Notes: generated from the letters alone by a model not told the origin. 56,698 bases of DNA from Alphaproteobacteria bacterium (GCA_030680745.1 JAUXUR010000045.1:1-56698), one strand, 5' to 3'; positions 34,796-46,245 are shown, numbered from the stretch's first letter. Numbers and translations are program-made.

Positions 34796-36499
34796 TTACT
34801 TGCTTGCTTCTTTTTTAGGTTCTTCTTTTTTAGTTGAATCAGCTGATTCAAGATCAGGTGCAGCAACTTTTACTTTAGGATCTTCTTTTTTGTCTTTTGA
34901 ATCTTTAGGCAAGTCAAAAAGTTCAATTTTAGCTTCTTTTTTGAGTGCTTCTAGATAATCATCCACAATTTTTTGAGCCTGTTCTGCTTCTAATTCTGGT
35001 TTCACTTCATCAAATGTAGGAACAGGTGATTTTCTTTTATCAAGAGCCTCAACGATATGCCATCCAAAATTCGATTTAACAATACCCATTTCACCTTTTT
35101 GACCATTTTGAGGTGGTTGAAGGCTGAAAGCGAGTTGTGAAAATTCAGGGACCATCATGGCTGCATTGAAATAGCCTAAATCGCCACCTTTTGCACCTTT
35201 ATCTTTTGATTTTTCATTTGCCATTGTAGCAAAATCAGTGCCTTCTTTAAGTTTTGCAAGGATAGCTTTGGCTTCATCTTCTGTTTCAACAAGAATATGG
35301 CGCGCATGCACTTCCTCTTCTTGAGGATTCTTCGTCAACCAAGCTTTATAATCTTGTTGAAGGCTAGCATCATTTTGTTGTGATTTTACATAACGCTCTA
35401 GATAGATGTTTACAAGCGCACGTTTGCGGACTTTGTTTAGGCCTTCTTGAATGCTTTTGTCTTTATCTGAAATTGATTTAAGTGCTTCATGCGTCATCAA
35501 TTGTTTTTTAACAAATTCATTAGCAAGGCGGTCATAAAAGGGTGTCAAATCAGTGCCAAGATCACTATTAGGGATAAGCGTTATAAGATCTGATTTTTTG
35601 TATTCTTTACCGTCTATTTTAACAAGAATTGGGTCTTTTTCGGCGTCTTTTCCTTCTATTTTGGCAGGAAGAGGTAGGATTTCAAATTTAGCTTTTTCTT
35701 TTAAGCGATCAACTTCTTTTTCGATCGTATCTTTTGTAACTTCGCCTTCAAGCTGTGATTTTAATTCTTCTAAAGGTGGATGGCTTGATTCGCGGCTGCC
35801 TAAAACTTCAATCACGTGCCAACCAAATTGGGTTTTAACAATATCACGAAGGCCAGTAGATTCATGAAAATGATCACGACCTAATTTAGAAATCATTTTT
35901 TCGCGTAAGGCAAAAGCGCTATCAGCAAAAGGTTTCACCATGTCTGTACGTCTAAAATAGCCTAAATCGCCTTTTTGCGCATTGGCTGCTTTATCTTTTG
36001 ATTTTGCGTTTGAAAGAGCTTCAAAGCTGCCACCTTTTTCAAGCTCCTCAAGAATTTGTTTTGCGTCTTCTTCTTTTTCAACAAGAATATGACGTGCGCG
36101 TACTTCGGATTCTGCAGGGTTTTCTTTAATAAATTTTTTGTATTTTTCTTTAATGCCTTTTTCAGACAATTCTTTTTCAAGTAATTTTTTACGATATTGT
36201 TCTAAAATTAAGCCTTCTTTGATGCGATTTAATTCTTCAGCAAGCTCAGTATCATCGGCTTTAACATTGAGAAGTGCTTTTTGGTGGATGAGCTCTACAT
36301 TAATAGCGCGCTCACGCAAATTTTCAAAATAGGGATCGATATTTTGAATTTGATTATTAGGGGGAATAAAATTCATTAAAGTTGATTTAAAAACTTTATC
36401 GCCATTCACGATGGCTACGATTGGATCATTCTGTTGATCTTTAGAACAAGCTGTAAACATTATCATACTTCCGAAAAAAACAAGATTTAAAAACTTCAT
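34796..36499 (-). CDS. Lipoprotein with two parvulin-type peptidyl-prolyl isomerase domains
   Basis: 567 residues from ATG 36499, where a lipoprotein signal MKFLNLVFFGSMIMFTACSK starts; Cys17-18 region FTAC is the lipobox. Two SurA-N-like plus rotamase units follow: first EVRARHILVEKEEDAKQILE ... GDLGYFRRTDMV ... FGWHVIEVL, second EVHARHILVETEDEAKAILA ... GDLGYFNAAMMV ... FGWHIVEAL. The tail is Lys/Glu/Asp-rich. It should fold outer-membrane or secreted proteins from a membrane anchor, like PrsA/SurA. The two similar units indicate an internal duplication. The upstream frame from 36544 has no lipobox context and is rejected. Confidence 0.88.
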   Translation of the reverse strand: MKFLNLVFFGSMIMFTACSKDQQNDPIVAIVNGDKVFKSTLMNFIPPNNQIQNIDPYFENLRERAINVELIHQKALLNVKADDTELAEELNRIKEGLILEQYRKKLLEKELSEKGIKEKYKKFIKENPAESEVRARHILVEKEEDAKQILEELEKGGSFEALSNAKSKDKAANAQKGDLGYFRRTDMVKPFADSAFALREKMISKLGRDHFHESTGLRDIVKTQFGWHVIEVLGSRESSHPPLEELKSQLEGEVTKDTIEKEVDRLKEKAKFEILPLPAKIEGKDAEKDPILVKIDGKEYKKSDLITLIPNSDLGTDLTPFYDRLANEFVKKQLMTHEALKSISDKDKSIQEGLNKVRKRALVNIYLERYVKSQQNDASLQQDYKAWLTKNPQEEEVHARHILVETEDEAKAILAKLKEGTDFATMANEKSKDKGAKGGDLGYFNAAMMVPEFSQLAFSLQPPQNGQKGEMGIVKSNFGWHIVEALDKRKSPVPTFDEVKPELEAEQAQKIVDDYLEALKKEAKIELFDLPKDSKDKKEDPKVKVAAPDLESADSTKKEEPKKEASK

Positions 36500-36746
36500 T
36501 TTTGCACCAATTCTGCATACTTTAAGGAGGTAATGCCTAAACATAAATTAAAACATCCAAACATTCTTGAGGTATAATGCCTGGAAATGTATCTTCCGGC
36601 AATCAAAGTTTCGTGTGGTTTTAGCATAGATTTTAACCTTAGTGTAAAAAATACACAAAATGGCCCTTCACAAAGTCTTTTTCTTATGGTACCAACACGT
36701 AAAACAAATATTAAATATAACGGGGATAGGGGACGGAAAGGTGGCA

Positions 36747-37298
36747 ATGAGCGCAAAAAAATTAACACCCGTTTTTGAACGTTACCTGTCGGCATATCTC
36801 GATCTGGTTCAAGAAAATAAATTATTTTCTGAGGCCAGTGCGGATGTTCAAAAACTAAAAGAATTATTGAATATTGAGCAATTTCAACAAATTGTATCTA
36901 ATCCTCTTTACCAAAAAAATCATCTTAATGATCTTTTAGCAAAAGTTTTAGTTATTGCTGAAATAACGCCATTAACCATAAAATTTGTTCAAGTTCTTAA
37001 TGAAAATGCAAGATTATATGGATTAAATGAAATTGTTGATTCGTTCGCCAGAGAATTGGCAACAAGACAACATATTCCGATTATCGAAGTGACATCGGCA
37101 CAATCTTTATCTGATGCGCAGCATCAACAATTGAAGACGCAATTTGAAAAACAATTCGCTTCTGAAATTTTCCTCGAAATGTCCATTGATCCAAAATTAA
37201 TCGCAGGTCTTGTGGTAAAAATTGGATCACAAATGTTGGATACTTCACTTAAATCTAAACTCGATCGGGTTCAATCACATATGAAGGGGATAGGCTGA
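36747..37298 (+). CDS. atpH: ATP synthase F1 subunit delta
   Basis: 183 residues from ATG 36747 (GGAAAGGTGG upstream). Sequence features fit delta: [16 protein letters not shown] at the N-terminus and the C-terminal [25 protein letters not shown]. Delta links the F1 head to the peripheral stalk. The frame from 36660 is an unsupported extension. It heads the atpHAGDC cluster; the TGA overlaps the atpA ATG by one base. F0 genes are not in the window, as usual for alphaproteobacteria. Confidence 0.93.
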   Translation: MSAKKLTPVFERYLSAYLDLVQENKLFSEASADVQKLKELLNIEQFQQIVSNPLYQKNHLNDLLAKVLVIAEITPLTIKFVQVLNENARLYGLNEIVDSFARELATRQHIPIIEVTSAQSLSDAQHQQLKTQFEKQFASEIFLEMSIDPKLIAGLVVKIGSQMLDTSLKSKLDRVQSHMKGIG

Positions 37299-38827
37299 TG
37301 GTCATTCGCGCCTCTGAAATTACAGCCGTTTTAAAAGAGCAAATTAAGCATTTTGGAACAGAGTCAGAACTTGCTGAAATTGGGCAAGTTTTATCCATAG
37401 GCGATGGTATTGCACGTGTTTATGGTCTTGATAATGTTCAATCGGGTGAGATGGTTTCTTTCCCTAAAGGCACATTAGGCATGGCGTTAAACCTTGAAAA
37501 AGACAATGTGGGTGTTGTTATTTTCGGGGATGATCGTGACATCAATGAAGGCGATATTGTTAAAAGAACAAATCGTATTGTTGACGTGCCCGTCGGTCGC
37601 GGCCTTTTAGGGCGTGTTGTCGATGCATTGGGTAATCCCATTGACGGCAAAGGTCCACTTAAAGATGTGACGCAAGGCCGTATTGAGGTTAAAGCCCCAG
37701 GGATTGTTAGCCGTAAATCAGTGCATGAACCTATGCAAACAGGTTTAAAAGCGATTGATTCATTGGTACCGATTGGACGTGGTCAACGTGAACTTATTAT
37801 TGGCGATCGTCAAACAGGTAAAACAGCGATTGCGATTGATGCGATTTTAAATCAGAAAAAAATCAATGAAGGTCGTGACGAATCTAAAAAATTATATTGC
37901 GTCTATGTAGCTATTGGTCAAAAACGATCAACTGTTGCACAAATTGTTAAGACACTCGAAGAACGTGGCGCTTTAGATTACACAATCATTGTGGCAGCAA
38001 CAGCGTCAGATCCTGCACCTTTACAATTCTTAGCACCTTATTCTGGCTGTGCGATGGGTGAGTATTTCCGTGATAATGGAATGCATGCATTGATCGTTTA
38101 TGATGATTTGTCCAAACAAGCTGTAGCTTACCGTCAGATGTCACTTTTACTTCGTCGTCCACCAGGACGTGAAGCTTATCCTGGTGATGTGTTTTATCTT
38201 CACTCTCGTCTTCTAGAGCGTGCTGCAAAGCTAAATGATAAAGCAGGCGCTGGGTCATTGACGGCATTGCCGATTATCGAAACGCAAGCGGGTGACGTAT
38301 CTGCCTATATTCCGACAAACGTGATTTCGATTACGGATGGTCAAATATTCTTGGAAACGAATCTATTTTATAAAGGCGTACGTCCTGCGATTAACGTTGG
38401 TTTATCCGTTAGCCGTGTGGGGTCTGCCGCCCAAGTTAAAGCGATGAAACAAGTAGCGGGTAGTATTAAGTTAGAACTAGCGCAATTCCGTGAAATGGAA
38501 GCATTTTCGCAATTTGCGTCAGATCTTGATGCATCAACACAGCAACTTTTAAATCGCGGTCAACGATTGACGCAGCTTTTGAAACAAGCACAATATTCAC
38601 CTTTATCTATCGAAGAACAAGTGATTTCGATTTATGCGGGTGTTAAAGGTTATTTGGATAAAATTCCAGTGACTGAAGTGAGTCGTTTTGAATCTGGGTT
38701 ATTGGGCGATATCCGTGCTAAAGAACCTGAAATTTTAAATGCGATTCGTGAGCAAAAAGCTTTAAGCGAAGATGTAGAGAAAAAACTAAAAGCCTTTCTT
38801 GAGAGCTTTGTCAAAACATTTGCGTGA
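37298..38827 (+). CDS. atpA: ATP synthase F1 subunit alpha
   Basis: 509 residues, full length. Walker [16 protein letters not shown] and the alpha-specific [18 protein letters not shown] (arginine finger region [13 protein letters not shown]) are intact. Non-catalytic nucleotide-binding subunit of F1. TGATG overlap with atpH. Confidence 0.97.
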   Translation: MVIRASEITAVLKEQIKHFGTESELAEIGQVLSIGDGIARVYGLDNVQSGEMVSFPKGTLGMALNLEKDNVGVVIFGDDRDINEGDIVKRTNRIVDVPVGRGLLGRVVDALGNPIDGKGPLKDVTQGRIEVKAPGIVSRKSVHEPMQTGLKAIDSLVPIGRGQRELIIGDRQTGKTAIAIDAILNQKKINEGRDESKKLYCVYVAIGQKRSTVAQIVKTLEERGALDYTIIVAATASDPAPLQFLAPYSGCAMGEYFRDNGMHALIVYDDLSKQAVAYRQMSLLLRRPPGREAYPGDVFYLHSRLLERAAKLNDKAGAGSLTALPIIETQAGDVSAYIPTNVISITDGQIFLETNLFYKGVRPAINVGLSVSRVGSAAQVKAMKQVAGSIKLELAQFREMEAFSQFASDLDASTQQLLNRGQRLTQLLKQAQYSPLSIEEQVISIYAGVKGYLDKIPVTEVSRFESGLLGDIRAKEPEILNAIREQKALSEDVEKKLKAFLESFVKTFA

Positions 38828-38866
38828 TTTTGATGGCCTCCACAATTTGAAAAAGGAAGGACAAAG

Positions 38867-39760
38867 ATGGCAAATTTAAAAGATCTACGCGTCCGGATTG
38901 AAAGTGTTAAATCAACACAAAAAATAACATCTGCCATGAAAATGGTTGCAGCGTCAAAATTTAAACGTGCGCAAGACCATGTTGAGGCATCCCGTCCTTA
39001 CACGCGTAAAATGCTAGGGATGATGAATTCATTGGCCTCAGGTGTGACGGATATTGAATCTGCACCAAAACTTTTGGTAGGCACTGGGAAGCAAGAACGT
39101 CATTTAGTTATTGTTGCGTCTTCCGATCGTGGTCTTTGTGGTGGTTTTAATGCGACAATTATTCGTGACACACGACGTATGGTTCAGTCTTTAAAATCAA
39201 AAGGCAAAGAAGTTTTCATTTTGACGATTGGCCGTAAGGCAAAAGATATGCTTCGTCGTGAATTTAGCTCGATGATTTTAGATGGTTTTGAAGATATTGC
39301 AAAACCTCGCGTGACTTTTGCGATTGCCGATAAGATTGCCAAACGCATTATTGATTTGTACGAAGAAAAAGAAATAGATGTTTGTACACTCATTTTCAAT
39401 CAGTTTAAATCTGCATTGACTCAAATTGTGACACGCAAGCAAATGATTCCAGCTTTGGTTGATCAAAAAAATCAGCCTTCAATTATGGGATCAGATATTG
39501 GTGATGCGATTTATACTTTTGAACCAAATGAAGAAGAATTGCTTCACGAATTATTACCCAAAAGCCTTGCTGTTCAATTATATGGTGCATTGCTTGAAAA
39601 TGCAGCGAGTGAACAAGGCGCACGCATGACCGCGATGGATAATGCAACGCGCAATGCAGGCGATATGATTAAACAATTACGTATTAAGTATAACAGAACG
39701 AGACAAGCTGTTATTACGAAAGAATTGATTGAAGTGATATCTGGCGCAGAAGCGCTTTAA
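38867..39760 (+). CDS. atpG: ATP synthase F1 subunit gamma
   Basis: 297 residues. MANLKDLRVRIESVKSTQKI and TSAMKMVAASKFKRAQ at the N-terminus and the C-terminal MTAMDNATRNAGDMI with the long helix form the rotor shaft of F1. AAAGGAAGGACAAAG precedes the ATG. It lies 39 bp after atpA and 13 bp before atpD. Confidence 0.96.
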   Translation: MANLKDLRVRIESVKSTQKITSAMKMVAASKFKRAQDHVEASRPYTRKMLGMMNSLASGVTDIESAPKLLVGTGKQERHLVIVASSDRGLCGGFNATIIRDTRRMVQSLKSKGKEVFILTIGRKAKDMLRREFSSMILDGFEDIAKPRVTFAIADKIAKRIIDLYEEKEIDVCTLIFNQFKSALTQIVTRKQMIPALVDQKNQPSIMGSDIGDAIYTFEPNEEELLHELLPKSLAVQLYGALLENAASEQGARMTAMDNATRNAGDMIKQLRIKYNRTRQAVITKELIEVISGAEAL

Positions 39761-39773
39761 TAGGAGGATATGA

Positions 39774-41198
<1,425 letters not shown>

Positions 41199-41200
41199 TA

Positions 41201-41303
41201 ATAGTTGATGGACTTGGATTGATACTGCGTCGTGCCTTGCTCATGTATGAAGTATACACTTCGCGCGTTACTCCTTGTCTGAATCTCAAGTCTATCAACT
41301 ATA
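41201..41303 (+). repeat. Palindromic repeat D1 after atpD
   Basis: 103 bp. Arms ATAGTTGATGGACTTGGATT and (rc) ATAGTTGATAGACTTGAGAT; core CTCATGTATGAAGTATACAC then TTCGCGC. Begins two bases after the atpD stop codon. Confidence 0.85.
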
Positions 41304-41346
41304 TGCTCGAGCTTTGAAATTAGCCTTGTAGGAAATCTAGTATTTC

Positions 41347-41598
41347 CGTCATTGCGAGTTGCCCACCACCTAAAAAGGGTGGACTTAAAAGGAATGACAA
41401 CTGCCATCCGTCATTGCGAGGGGCCCAAATTTAAAAGGGGCTCCGTGGCAATCTCTCTGGAAAATTGAGATCGCCACACCTCCCCTAAAAAAAAGAGGCG
41501 GTGGTTCGTCATTGCGAGCGTCTAAGACGCGCGGCAATCTAAAATGGGCGTTCAGATAGCTTTTAGATTGCCACGGGACTTGGTCCCTCGCAATGACG
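41347..41598. repeat. REP-like cluster E2 between atpD and atpC
   Basis: Three or more units of the CGTCATTGCGAG / CTCGCAATGACG type (starts at 41347, about 41410 and about 41508, and ends 41598), with inner GGCAATCT motifs. Each is an imperfect hairpin and the whole block is bounded by CGTCATTGCGAG and CTCGCAATGACG. Together with D1 it occupies the 515-bp gap inside the atp operon. Related to E1. Confidence 0.8.
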
Positions 41599-41713
41599 AT
41601 TAGAGGGGTGCGGTCTCGCTCTTCAGAATAACGAATGAAAAAAGAGTACTCAATGACGGACGTATTTTTATATAACCTGATAAGACGCTAAACCATTAAA
41701 AAGGAAAAAACCA

Positions 41714-42121
41714 ATGGCCAAAATTCATTTTGATCTTGTCTCACCTGAAAAATCACTTTTTTCAGACGATGTGGACATGGTTGTGATTCCTGGTAAAGAC
41801 GGTTATTTCGGTGTTTTACATGACCACACGCCTTTTGTGACGAGTCTTAAGCCTGGACTAATTGGCATTTATAAAGATGGTAAGCGCAAAGAAAGGCTTT
41901 ACGTAAAATCCGGTTTTGCTGATGTTACACCCAATCAATGCACTGTTCTTGCTGAAGAAGTTGTCGTGCTGTCGACATTAGATCTTGAAAAACTTAATAA
42001 AAATTTAATTGAAATGGAATCAGATAAAGAAGAATCTTTAACACCTCAAGCACAAAACTTGCGCGAAATGCTTGATGCTATTAAAGATGCTGATTTTCTT
42101 TACCCGATAAATATGCCTTAA
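41714..42121 (+). CDS. atpC: ATP synthase F1 subunit epsilon
   Basis: 135 residues. IHFDLVSPEKSLFSDDVDMV and VIPGKDGYFGVLHDHTPFVT mark the beta-sandwich domain; GFADVTPNQCTVLAEE completes it. The C-terminal helical part is short, as in many alphaproteobacteria. AAGGAAAAAACC precedes the ATG. It is separated from atpD by repeats D1 and E2, so expression may differ from the rest of the operon. Confidence 0.94.
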   Translation: MAKIHFDLVSPEKSLFSDDVDMVVIPGKDGYFGVLHDHTPFVTSLKPGLIGIYKDGKRKERLYVKSGFADVTPNQCTVLAEEVVVLSTLDLEKLNKNLIEMESDKEESLTPQAQNLREMLDAIKDADFLYPINMP

Positions 42122-42172
42122 CAGATAGTCTTTTAACTTCTTTATTTTTTTTACTTGAGACTAAAACAGCTA

Positions 42173-42280
42173 TATAATATTTTCCATATTTAGTTAATTA
42201 GAGTGTCATTCGTTTTTTATGTAGGAAGATGCTACGTTTTGCTTCTTATTTTTTTCTTAACCAAAAACGATAACAATATA
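42173..42280. repeat. Palindromic repeat H2
   Basis: About 108 bp, second copy of H: left TATAATATTTTCCATATTTA, right (rc) TATATTGTTATCGTTTTTGG; core TATGTAGGAAGATGCTACGT then TTTGCTTC. More AT-rich than H1, with the same layout. The rest of the 282-bp gap between atpC and the GyrI-like gene shows nothing else. Confidence 0.72.
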
Positions 42281-42402
42281 GAGGTGCAACGTTTAAGGAG
42301 CAAAAATTATTTTTGTTCTCTTTTTGTTCTTTATTTTTGGTTTGTTTTTTGATAACATCCACTTGGAAGTATTTTCCTCGGCATATTTATAAAGGATAAA
42401 AA

Positions 42403-42909
42403 ATGCAAAAATCATCAATAAATCTAGGCGAGATTCAATTGATTGGCCTTAAAGCGCGTACGAATTTAGCAAACGAAATTAATCCATTGACCTCAAAAAT
42501 TATGCAACTTGTAGGTCAATATTTTCAAGAAAAAATCTATCTTAAGATACCTAATCGTCAATTTGAAAAAAGCGAAACGCCTAATCGTACATTTTGTGCC
42601 TATACTGAATATGCAGGCGATTACACAGCAGATTATACATTTTTTGTAGGCGAAGAAGTCACAAGCTTAGAATCAATACCAGATTCATTAAGCGGATTAA
42701 AAATTCCAGCCCAACATTATACTAAGTTTACGACAGAACCAGGCCCAATGCCTGCAAGTGTTATTAATGCTTGGCAAAAAATTTGGTTAATGAGTGATAA
42801 AGATTTAGGCGGTAAAAGAAATTACCATACAGATTTTGAAATTTATGACGAGCGTGCGATGAATCCACTTAACACAATTTTAGATGTCTATATTGGATTG
42901 CAACCTTAA
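42403..42909 (+). CDS. GyrI-like effector-binding-domain protein
   Basis: 168 residues, a stand-alone small-molecule-binding domain of the AraC-type effector/GyrI fold: IQLIGLKARTN at the start, AYTEYAGDYTADYTFFVGEE in the middle, LKIPAQHYTKFTTEPG and the terminal FEIYDERAMNP...LDVYIGL. There is no DNA-binding domain. Such proteins bind xenobiotics or regulate gyrase. AAGGATAAAAA precedes the ATG. The next gene, a GNAT, starts one base after its stop. Confidence 0.83.
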   Translation: MQKSSINLGEIQLIGLKARTNLANEINPLTSKIMQLVGQYFQEKIYLKIPNRQFEKSETPNRTFCAYTEYAGDYTADYTFFVGEEVTSLESIPDSLSGLKIPAQHYTKFTTEPGPMPASVINAWQKIWLMSDKDLGGKRNYHTDFEIYDERAMNPLNTILDVYIGLQP

Positions 42910-42910
42910 A

Positions 42911-43333
42911 ATGTCGTTCGATACCACATTTACTTTAAATCCAAAGAGTCAGGATATTGATTTTCTGACTCAAAAGATTAATGAGGATGCACAAAAAAAA
43001 GGCATTCAGGAAAAGGCTTATTCTTTTGCTTTTTTTATGCGTGACGCAAAGGATAACATAATCGCTGGCTGTAATGGTTCTGTTATTTATGGAAGCATAT
43101 ACGCAGATCAGCTTTGGGTTCATGAAGAATATCGAAATCAAGGTTTGGGCACAACATTAATGCGGCAAGTCCATGATTATGGGCGTGAAATTGGATGCTC
43201 TATGGCAAGCATTGCCACAATGTCTTTCCAAAAAGCATCAAAATTTTATGAAAATTTAGGATATGTTTGTGATTTTGAACGAATTGATTATTCAAATGGA
43301 GCAAGCTGTTTGTTTATGAAATGTGATTTGTAA
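42911..43333 (+). CDS. GNAT-family acetyltransferase
   Basis: 140 residues from ATG 42911 immediately after the GyrI-like stop; ATG 42884 is an alternative that overlaps. QLWVHEEYRNQGLGTTLMRQ is the acetyl-CoA binding motif A (Q/R-x-x-G-x-G), and SKFYENLGYVCDFE is motif B. Substrate unknown. Forms a two-gene unit with the GyrI-like gene. Confidence 0.82.
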   Translation: MSFDTTFTLNPKSQDIDFLTQKINEDAQKKGIQEKAYSFAFFMRDAKDNIIAGCNGSVIYGSIYADQLWVHEEYRNQGLGTTLMRQVHDYGREIGCSMASIATMSFQKASKFYENLGYVCDFERIDYSNGASCLFMKCDL

Positions 43334-43349
43334 TACTTATTTTAATTAT

Positions 43350-43485
43350 ACTTCTTTCGAAACTCTACTACTGTGGCCGATTGATGCGTCGTTTCGGTAC
43401 TTAGATCCTTGTGTATGAAGAATGCAGAACGGCCTTGCGTGCCGAATCTTCTATCACTCGCATTAGCGAGTTTCGAAAGAAGTCT
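43350..43485. repeat. Palindromic repeat B2
   Basis: About 136 bp. Terminal arms ACTTCTTTCGAAACTC and (rc) ACTTCTTTCGAAACTC are identical over 16 bases; core CCTTGTGTATGAAGAATGCA. It begins 16 bases after the GNAT stop. The remaining sequence to 43729 is AT-rich and has no further recognisable feature beyond a promoter-like AT tract. Confidence 0.85.
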
Positions 43486-43729
43486 ATTTTATTTAAAATT
43501 TACACTATGTTTTTACTTAATAAATTAGATGGATTGACACATAGTTTCCTTAGTTGAATATGATGTATACTTGTTTCTTCATATATAATAAAATTATGTG
43601 ATAGCTTCTTGATCTTTTCAAAAAGCATTATATGCATGATAAATAAAAGAAATCATTATATTTTTTTTATTTTTTCATATTGTTCCTATAGCATTAAGCG
43701 GATAAATTATCTTTAAAGGAAGATGAAAT

Positions 43730-44416
43730 ATGTTCATATTTAATTATTTTAGTTTTAAAAAAAAATCTCTTTTTTTAAAACTTAATTTATTAATTTTTTT
43801 AAGTATATTATATGTAAATAACATTTATTCCTCGTTGACTGATGAAATAATAAAAAACTCTTTATTATCTGTTGATGAAGAATATTTTTTAATTAATTAT
43901 AATTTTTTACCTAAAAAAATAATCGATTTTAATTATAAAGCTGAAAATATCAATGTAGACATATTACTAGAAATTGGCGATGTTTTGCTCGAAAATGGAA
44001 AAAATTTTTTTTTTAAATTCAATGAATTCAACTATACGATTATTCCTAAAAAATATAAAAAGAAATTTTTAAATATTGAAGCTACTAAAAATTACTCCAT
44101 TTTATATAATTTTGATCGAAAAATTAAAACTGCCATTACATGTCTTTTGAAAACCTCCCTAGAATATTATAAATCAGCTCTTGCCAATAGCAATCTTAAA
44201 GAAACACAAAAAGATATTATCGTTCAATTTAATGTTGTTATTGCTGAAATGAGACATATGCTTAGTTATGTTACAAAAGATAAATATCAAAAAGAATTTA
44301 TGCTATTAATCAATGAGTATGAAAGTAATCTCGATGAATTTAAAATTAATAACAATTTGTTAGAAATAAAATCAGAGCCTAGTTTAACTTCCTATAAAAC
44401 AAAAAATAATAAATGA
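43730..44416 (+). CDS. Exported orphan protein, strongly AT-rich
   Basis: 228 residues. After a basic start, a hydrophobic segment (LFLKLNLLIFLSILYVNNIY) acts as signal peptide or anchor. The rest is helical, rich in Lys, Asn, Ile, Leu and Phe, and dominated by AT-ending codons more than its neighbours. AAAGGAAG lies at correct spacing from the ATG, supporting a real gene. No family is recognised. It is convergent with flhB with 14 bp between stops. Confidence 0.6.
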   Translation: MFIFNYFSFKKKSLFLKLNLLIFLSILYVNNIYSSLTDEIIKNSLLSVDEEYFLINYNFLPKKIIDFNYKAENINVDILLEIGDVLLENGKNFFFKFNEFNYTIIPKKYKKKFLNIEATKNYSILYNFDRKIKTAITCLLKTSLEYYKSALANSNLKETQKDIIVQFNVVIAEMRHMLSYVTKDKYQKEFMLLINEYESNLDEFKINNNLLEIKSEPSLTSYKTKNNK

Positions 44417-44430
44417 GTAAAAATGTTTTT

Positions 44431-45486
44431 TTACATTTTAGGTAATTTGTTTTTAAGTTTCATGACGTAAACAATAATATCAGCAACTACTTTATAATGC
44501 TCTAAGGGTATTTCTTGATCCAGTTCGATTGTATATAAAGCACGTGCTAATGGCGGGTTTTCTACAAGCGGAATATGATGTTCTTCCGCTAATTCGCGAA
44601 TTTTTGCAGCAACATATCCTTGTCCTTTTGCAACGACAACAGGTGCATTCATTTTTGTATGTTCGTATTTTAAAGCAATCGCGTAATGGGTTGGATTTGT
44701 AATAATAACATCAGCTTTAGGTACATTGGCCATCATTCTGTTGCGGATGCGCTCCATACGGATACGTCTTATTTTAGATTTAATAAGAGGATCCCCTTCA
44801 GATTCTTTATGCTCATCCTTAACTTCTTGTTTTGTCATACGTAGTGATTTTAAATATTCATAACGTTGGTAAAAAACGTCTAGAATAGCGACAACAACAA
44901 CAATGCAAATAGTAATAATAAATAATGTTATTATATTTTCATAAAAAAAATGAACAAGATCAATTAAACTATACCAAATAAAACTTTCTGATTTTAAAAC
45001 AGCGTCATAAACAATCATTGAAACAACTGACATTAATACAATGACATATGTCAGGCTTTTAATAAAATCAACCAAGTTTTTCAACGAAAATATGCGCTTC
45101 ATTCCTTTAAATAGAGAAATTTTTTCTAATTTGGGCACAATTGATTTCATTGAAAAATGAAATTTATTTTCGTAAAATCCTAATGATAAAGCGATTATTA
45201 AAAGCGTGACTAAAGGTGTTGCGACCCAAAAAGCTATTTCAAGAATAATACTTGAAAGTGAAGACAAATAAAGTTCATGAGAAGATTCAATAAATAAACG
45301 TAAAATATTTTGAAGTTTTTGTGCTAAAAAAGGGAAATAAAAAGCGATTAAAAGACCTACAGCAAATAACATCACAAAATGACTAAGGTCTTTCGAATGC
45401 GGTGATTTACCATCTTCTTTTGATTTTTCGAGTCGCCTCGGGGTCGGCTCCTCGGTTTTCTGGGATTCATCTTGATCTTCAGCCAT
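44431..45486 (-). CDS. flhB: Flagellar export protein FlhB
   Basis: 351 residues. Four membrane segments, then a cytoplasmic domain with the self-cleavage motif in IITNPTHYAIALKYEH (N|PTH) and HIPLVENPPLARALY. FlhB switches the flagellar type III apparatus from rod/hook to filament export. Charged N-terminus DESQKTEEPTPRRLEKSKED is typical. Its ATG abuts the fliR stop. Confidence 0.95.
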   Translation of the reverse strand: MAEDQDESQKTEEPTPRRLEKSKEDGKSPHSKDLSHFVMLFAVGLLIAFYFPFLAQKLQNILRLFIESSHELYLSSLSSIILEIAFWVATPLVTLLIIALSLGFYENKFHFSMKSIVPKLEKISLFKGMKRIFSLKNLVDFIKSLTYVIVLMSVVSMIVYDAVLKSESFIWYSLIDLVHFFYENIITLFIITICIVVVVAILDVFYQRYEYLKSLRMTKQEVKDEHKESEGDPLIKSKIRRIRMERIRNRMMANVPKADVIITNPTHYAIALKYEHTKMNAPVVVAKGQGYVAAKIRELAEEHHIPLVENPPLARALYTIELDQEIPLEHYKVVADIIVYVMKLKNKLPKM

Positions 45487-46245
45487 CTATCCCCTCCATA
45501 CTTGACCTAAATTTTCTTTTATCTGAAGTTCATACCATGAAAATAAAGTTGCTAAACATAAAAATAAGACAAATGTACCTATTAAAAGTTGTAAAGGTGC
45601 AGCAATAAAGAAAATTTGAATTTGTGTCACAAGCCGGGACAAAATACCCATGCCAAGATAAAAAATAAGACTAACCACCAAAAAAGGTGCCGCAAAATAA
45701 ACAGAAAGTTTAAATGTTTTTGAAACCATTTGAACAAAATGATCCGAAAATTCTGCTAATGGTGGTAAAAAACCTGGTTTAAAAATAGCATAACTATCAA
45801 TTGTTCCGTATATAAATAAGTGATGTAAAGACAACGTAAAAATCAATAATAAACCTGTTAAGGATAAAAAGGCACTTATGATTGAAGCTTGTTGCGCTGA
45901 TACGGGTGAATTAGACAATGCATTTGAAAAGCCAATGACTTGGGCAATGATAGCGCCAGCAGATTCAAGCAAATAGATAAATAATCTAGAAATAAAAGCT
46001 AAGAATAATCCAATGGCTAATTCGCCACTTAACAGTAAAACGAGTCCAAAAAAGTGAATTGGTTGTGCTGGCAAATAATCTTGAACCAATGGTTGAACAA
46101 AAATTGCCACAAGAATTGTCATAAAAACGCGTATTTGAGGTAAAACAAACTTTTCACCAAAACCAGGCGCAAAAAGAAAAATAGGAAAAAGTCTAAAGGC
46201 TACAAGAAGATAATAATAAAACTGAGTTGCAAAAAAATCAGACAA
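45487..46245 (-). CDS. fliR: Flagellar export protein FliR
   Basis: 252 residues, about six membrane segments. FYYYLLVAFRLFPIFLFAPG and VGFSNALSNSPVSAQQASII-type sequence fit FliR, part of the FliP-FliQ-FliR export gate. Stop abuts the flhB start; order fliQ-fliR-flhB is the standard alphaproteobacterial one. Confidence 0.94.
   Translation of the reverse strand: MSDFFATQFYYYLLVAFRLFPIFLFAPGFGEKFVLPQIRVFMTILVAIFVQPLVQDYLPAQPIHFFGLVLLLSGELAIGLFLAFISRLFIYLLESAGAIIAQVIGFSNALSNSPVSAQQASIISAFLSLTGLLLIFTLSLHHLFIYGTIDSYAIFKPGFLPPLAEFSDHFVQMVSKTFKLSVYFAAPFLVVSLIFYLGMGILSRLVTQIQIFFIAAPLQLLIGTFVLFLCLATLFSWYELQIKENLGQVWRG

Noticed and set aside
36533..36577. 14-codon ORF MPKHKLKHPNILEV after AAGGAGG upstream of atpH
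   Set aside because: The AAGGAGG is only two bases from the ATG, too close for efficient initiation; possibly chance.
44416..44445. AT hairpin between the orphan gene and flhB as terminator
   Set aside because: AAAATGT / ACATTTT pairs, but it is AT-only and lies partly in the flhB 3' end; too weak to call.
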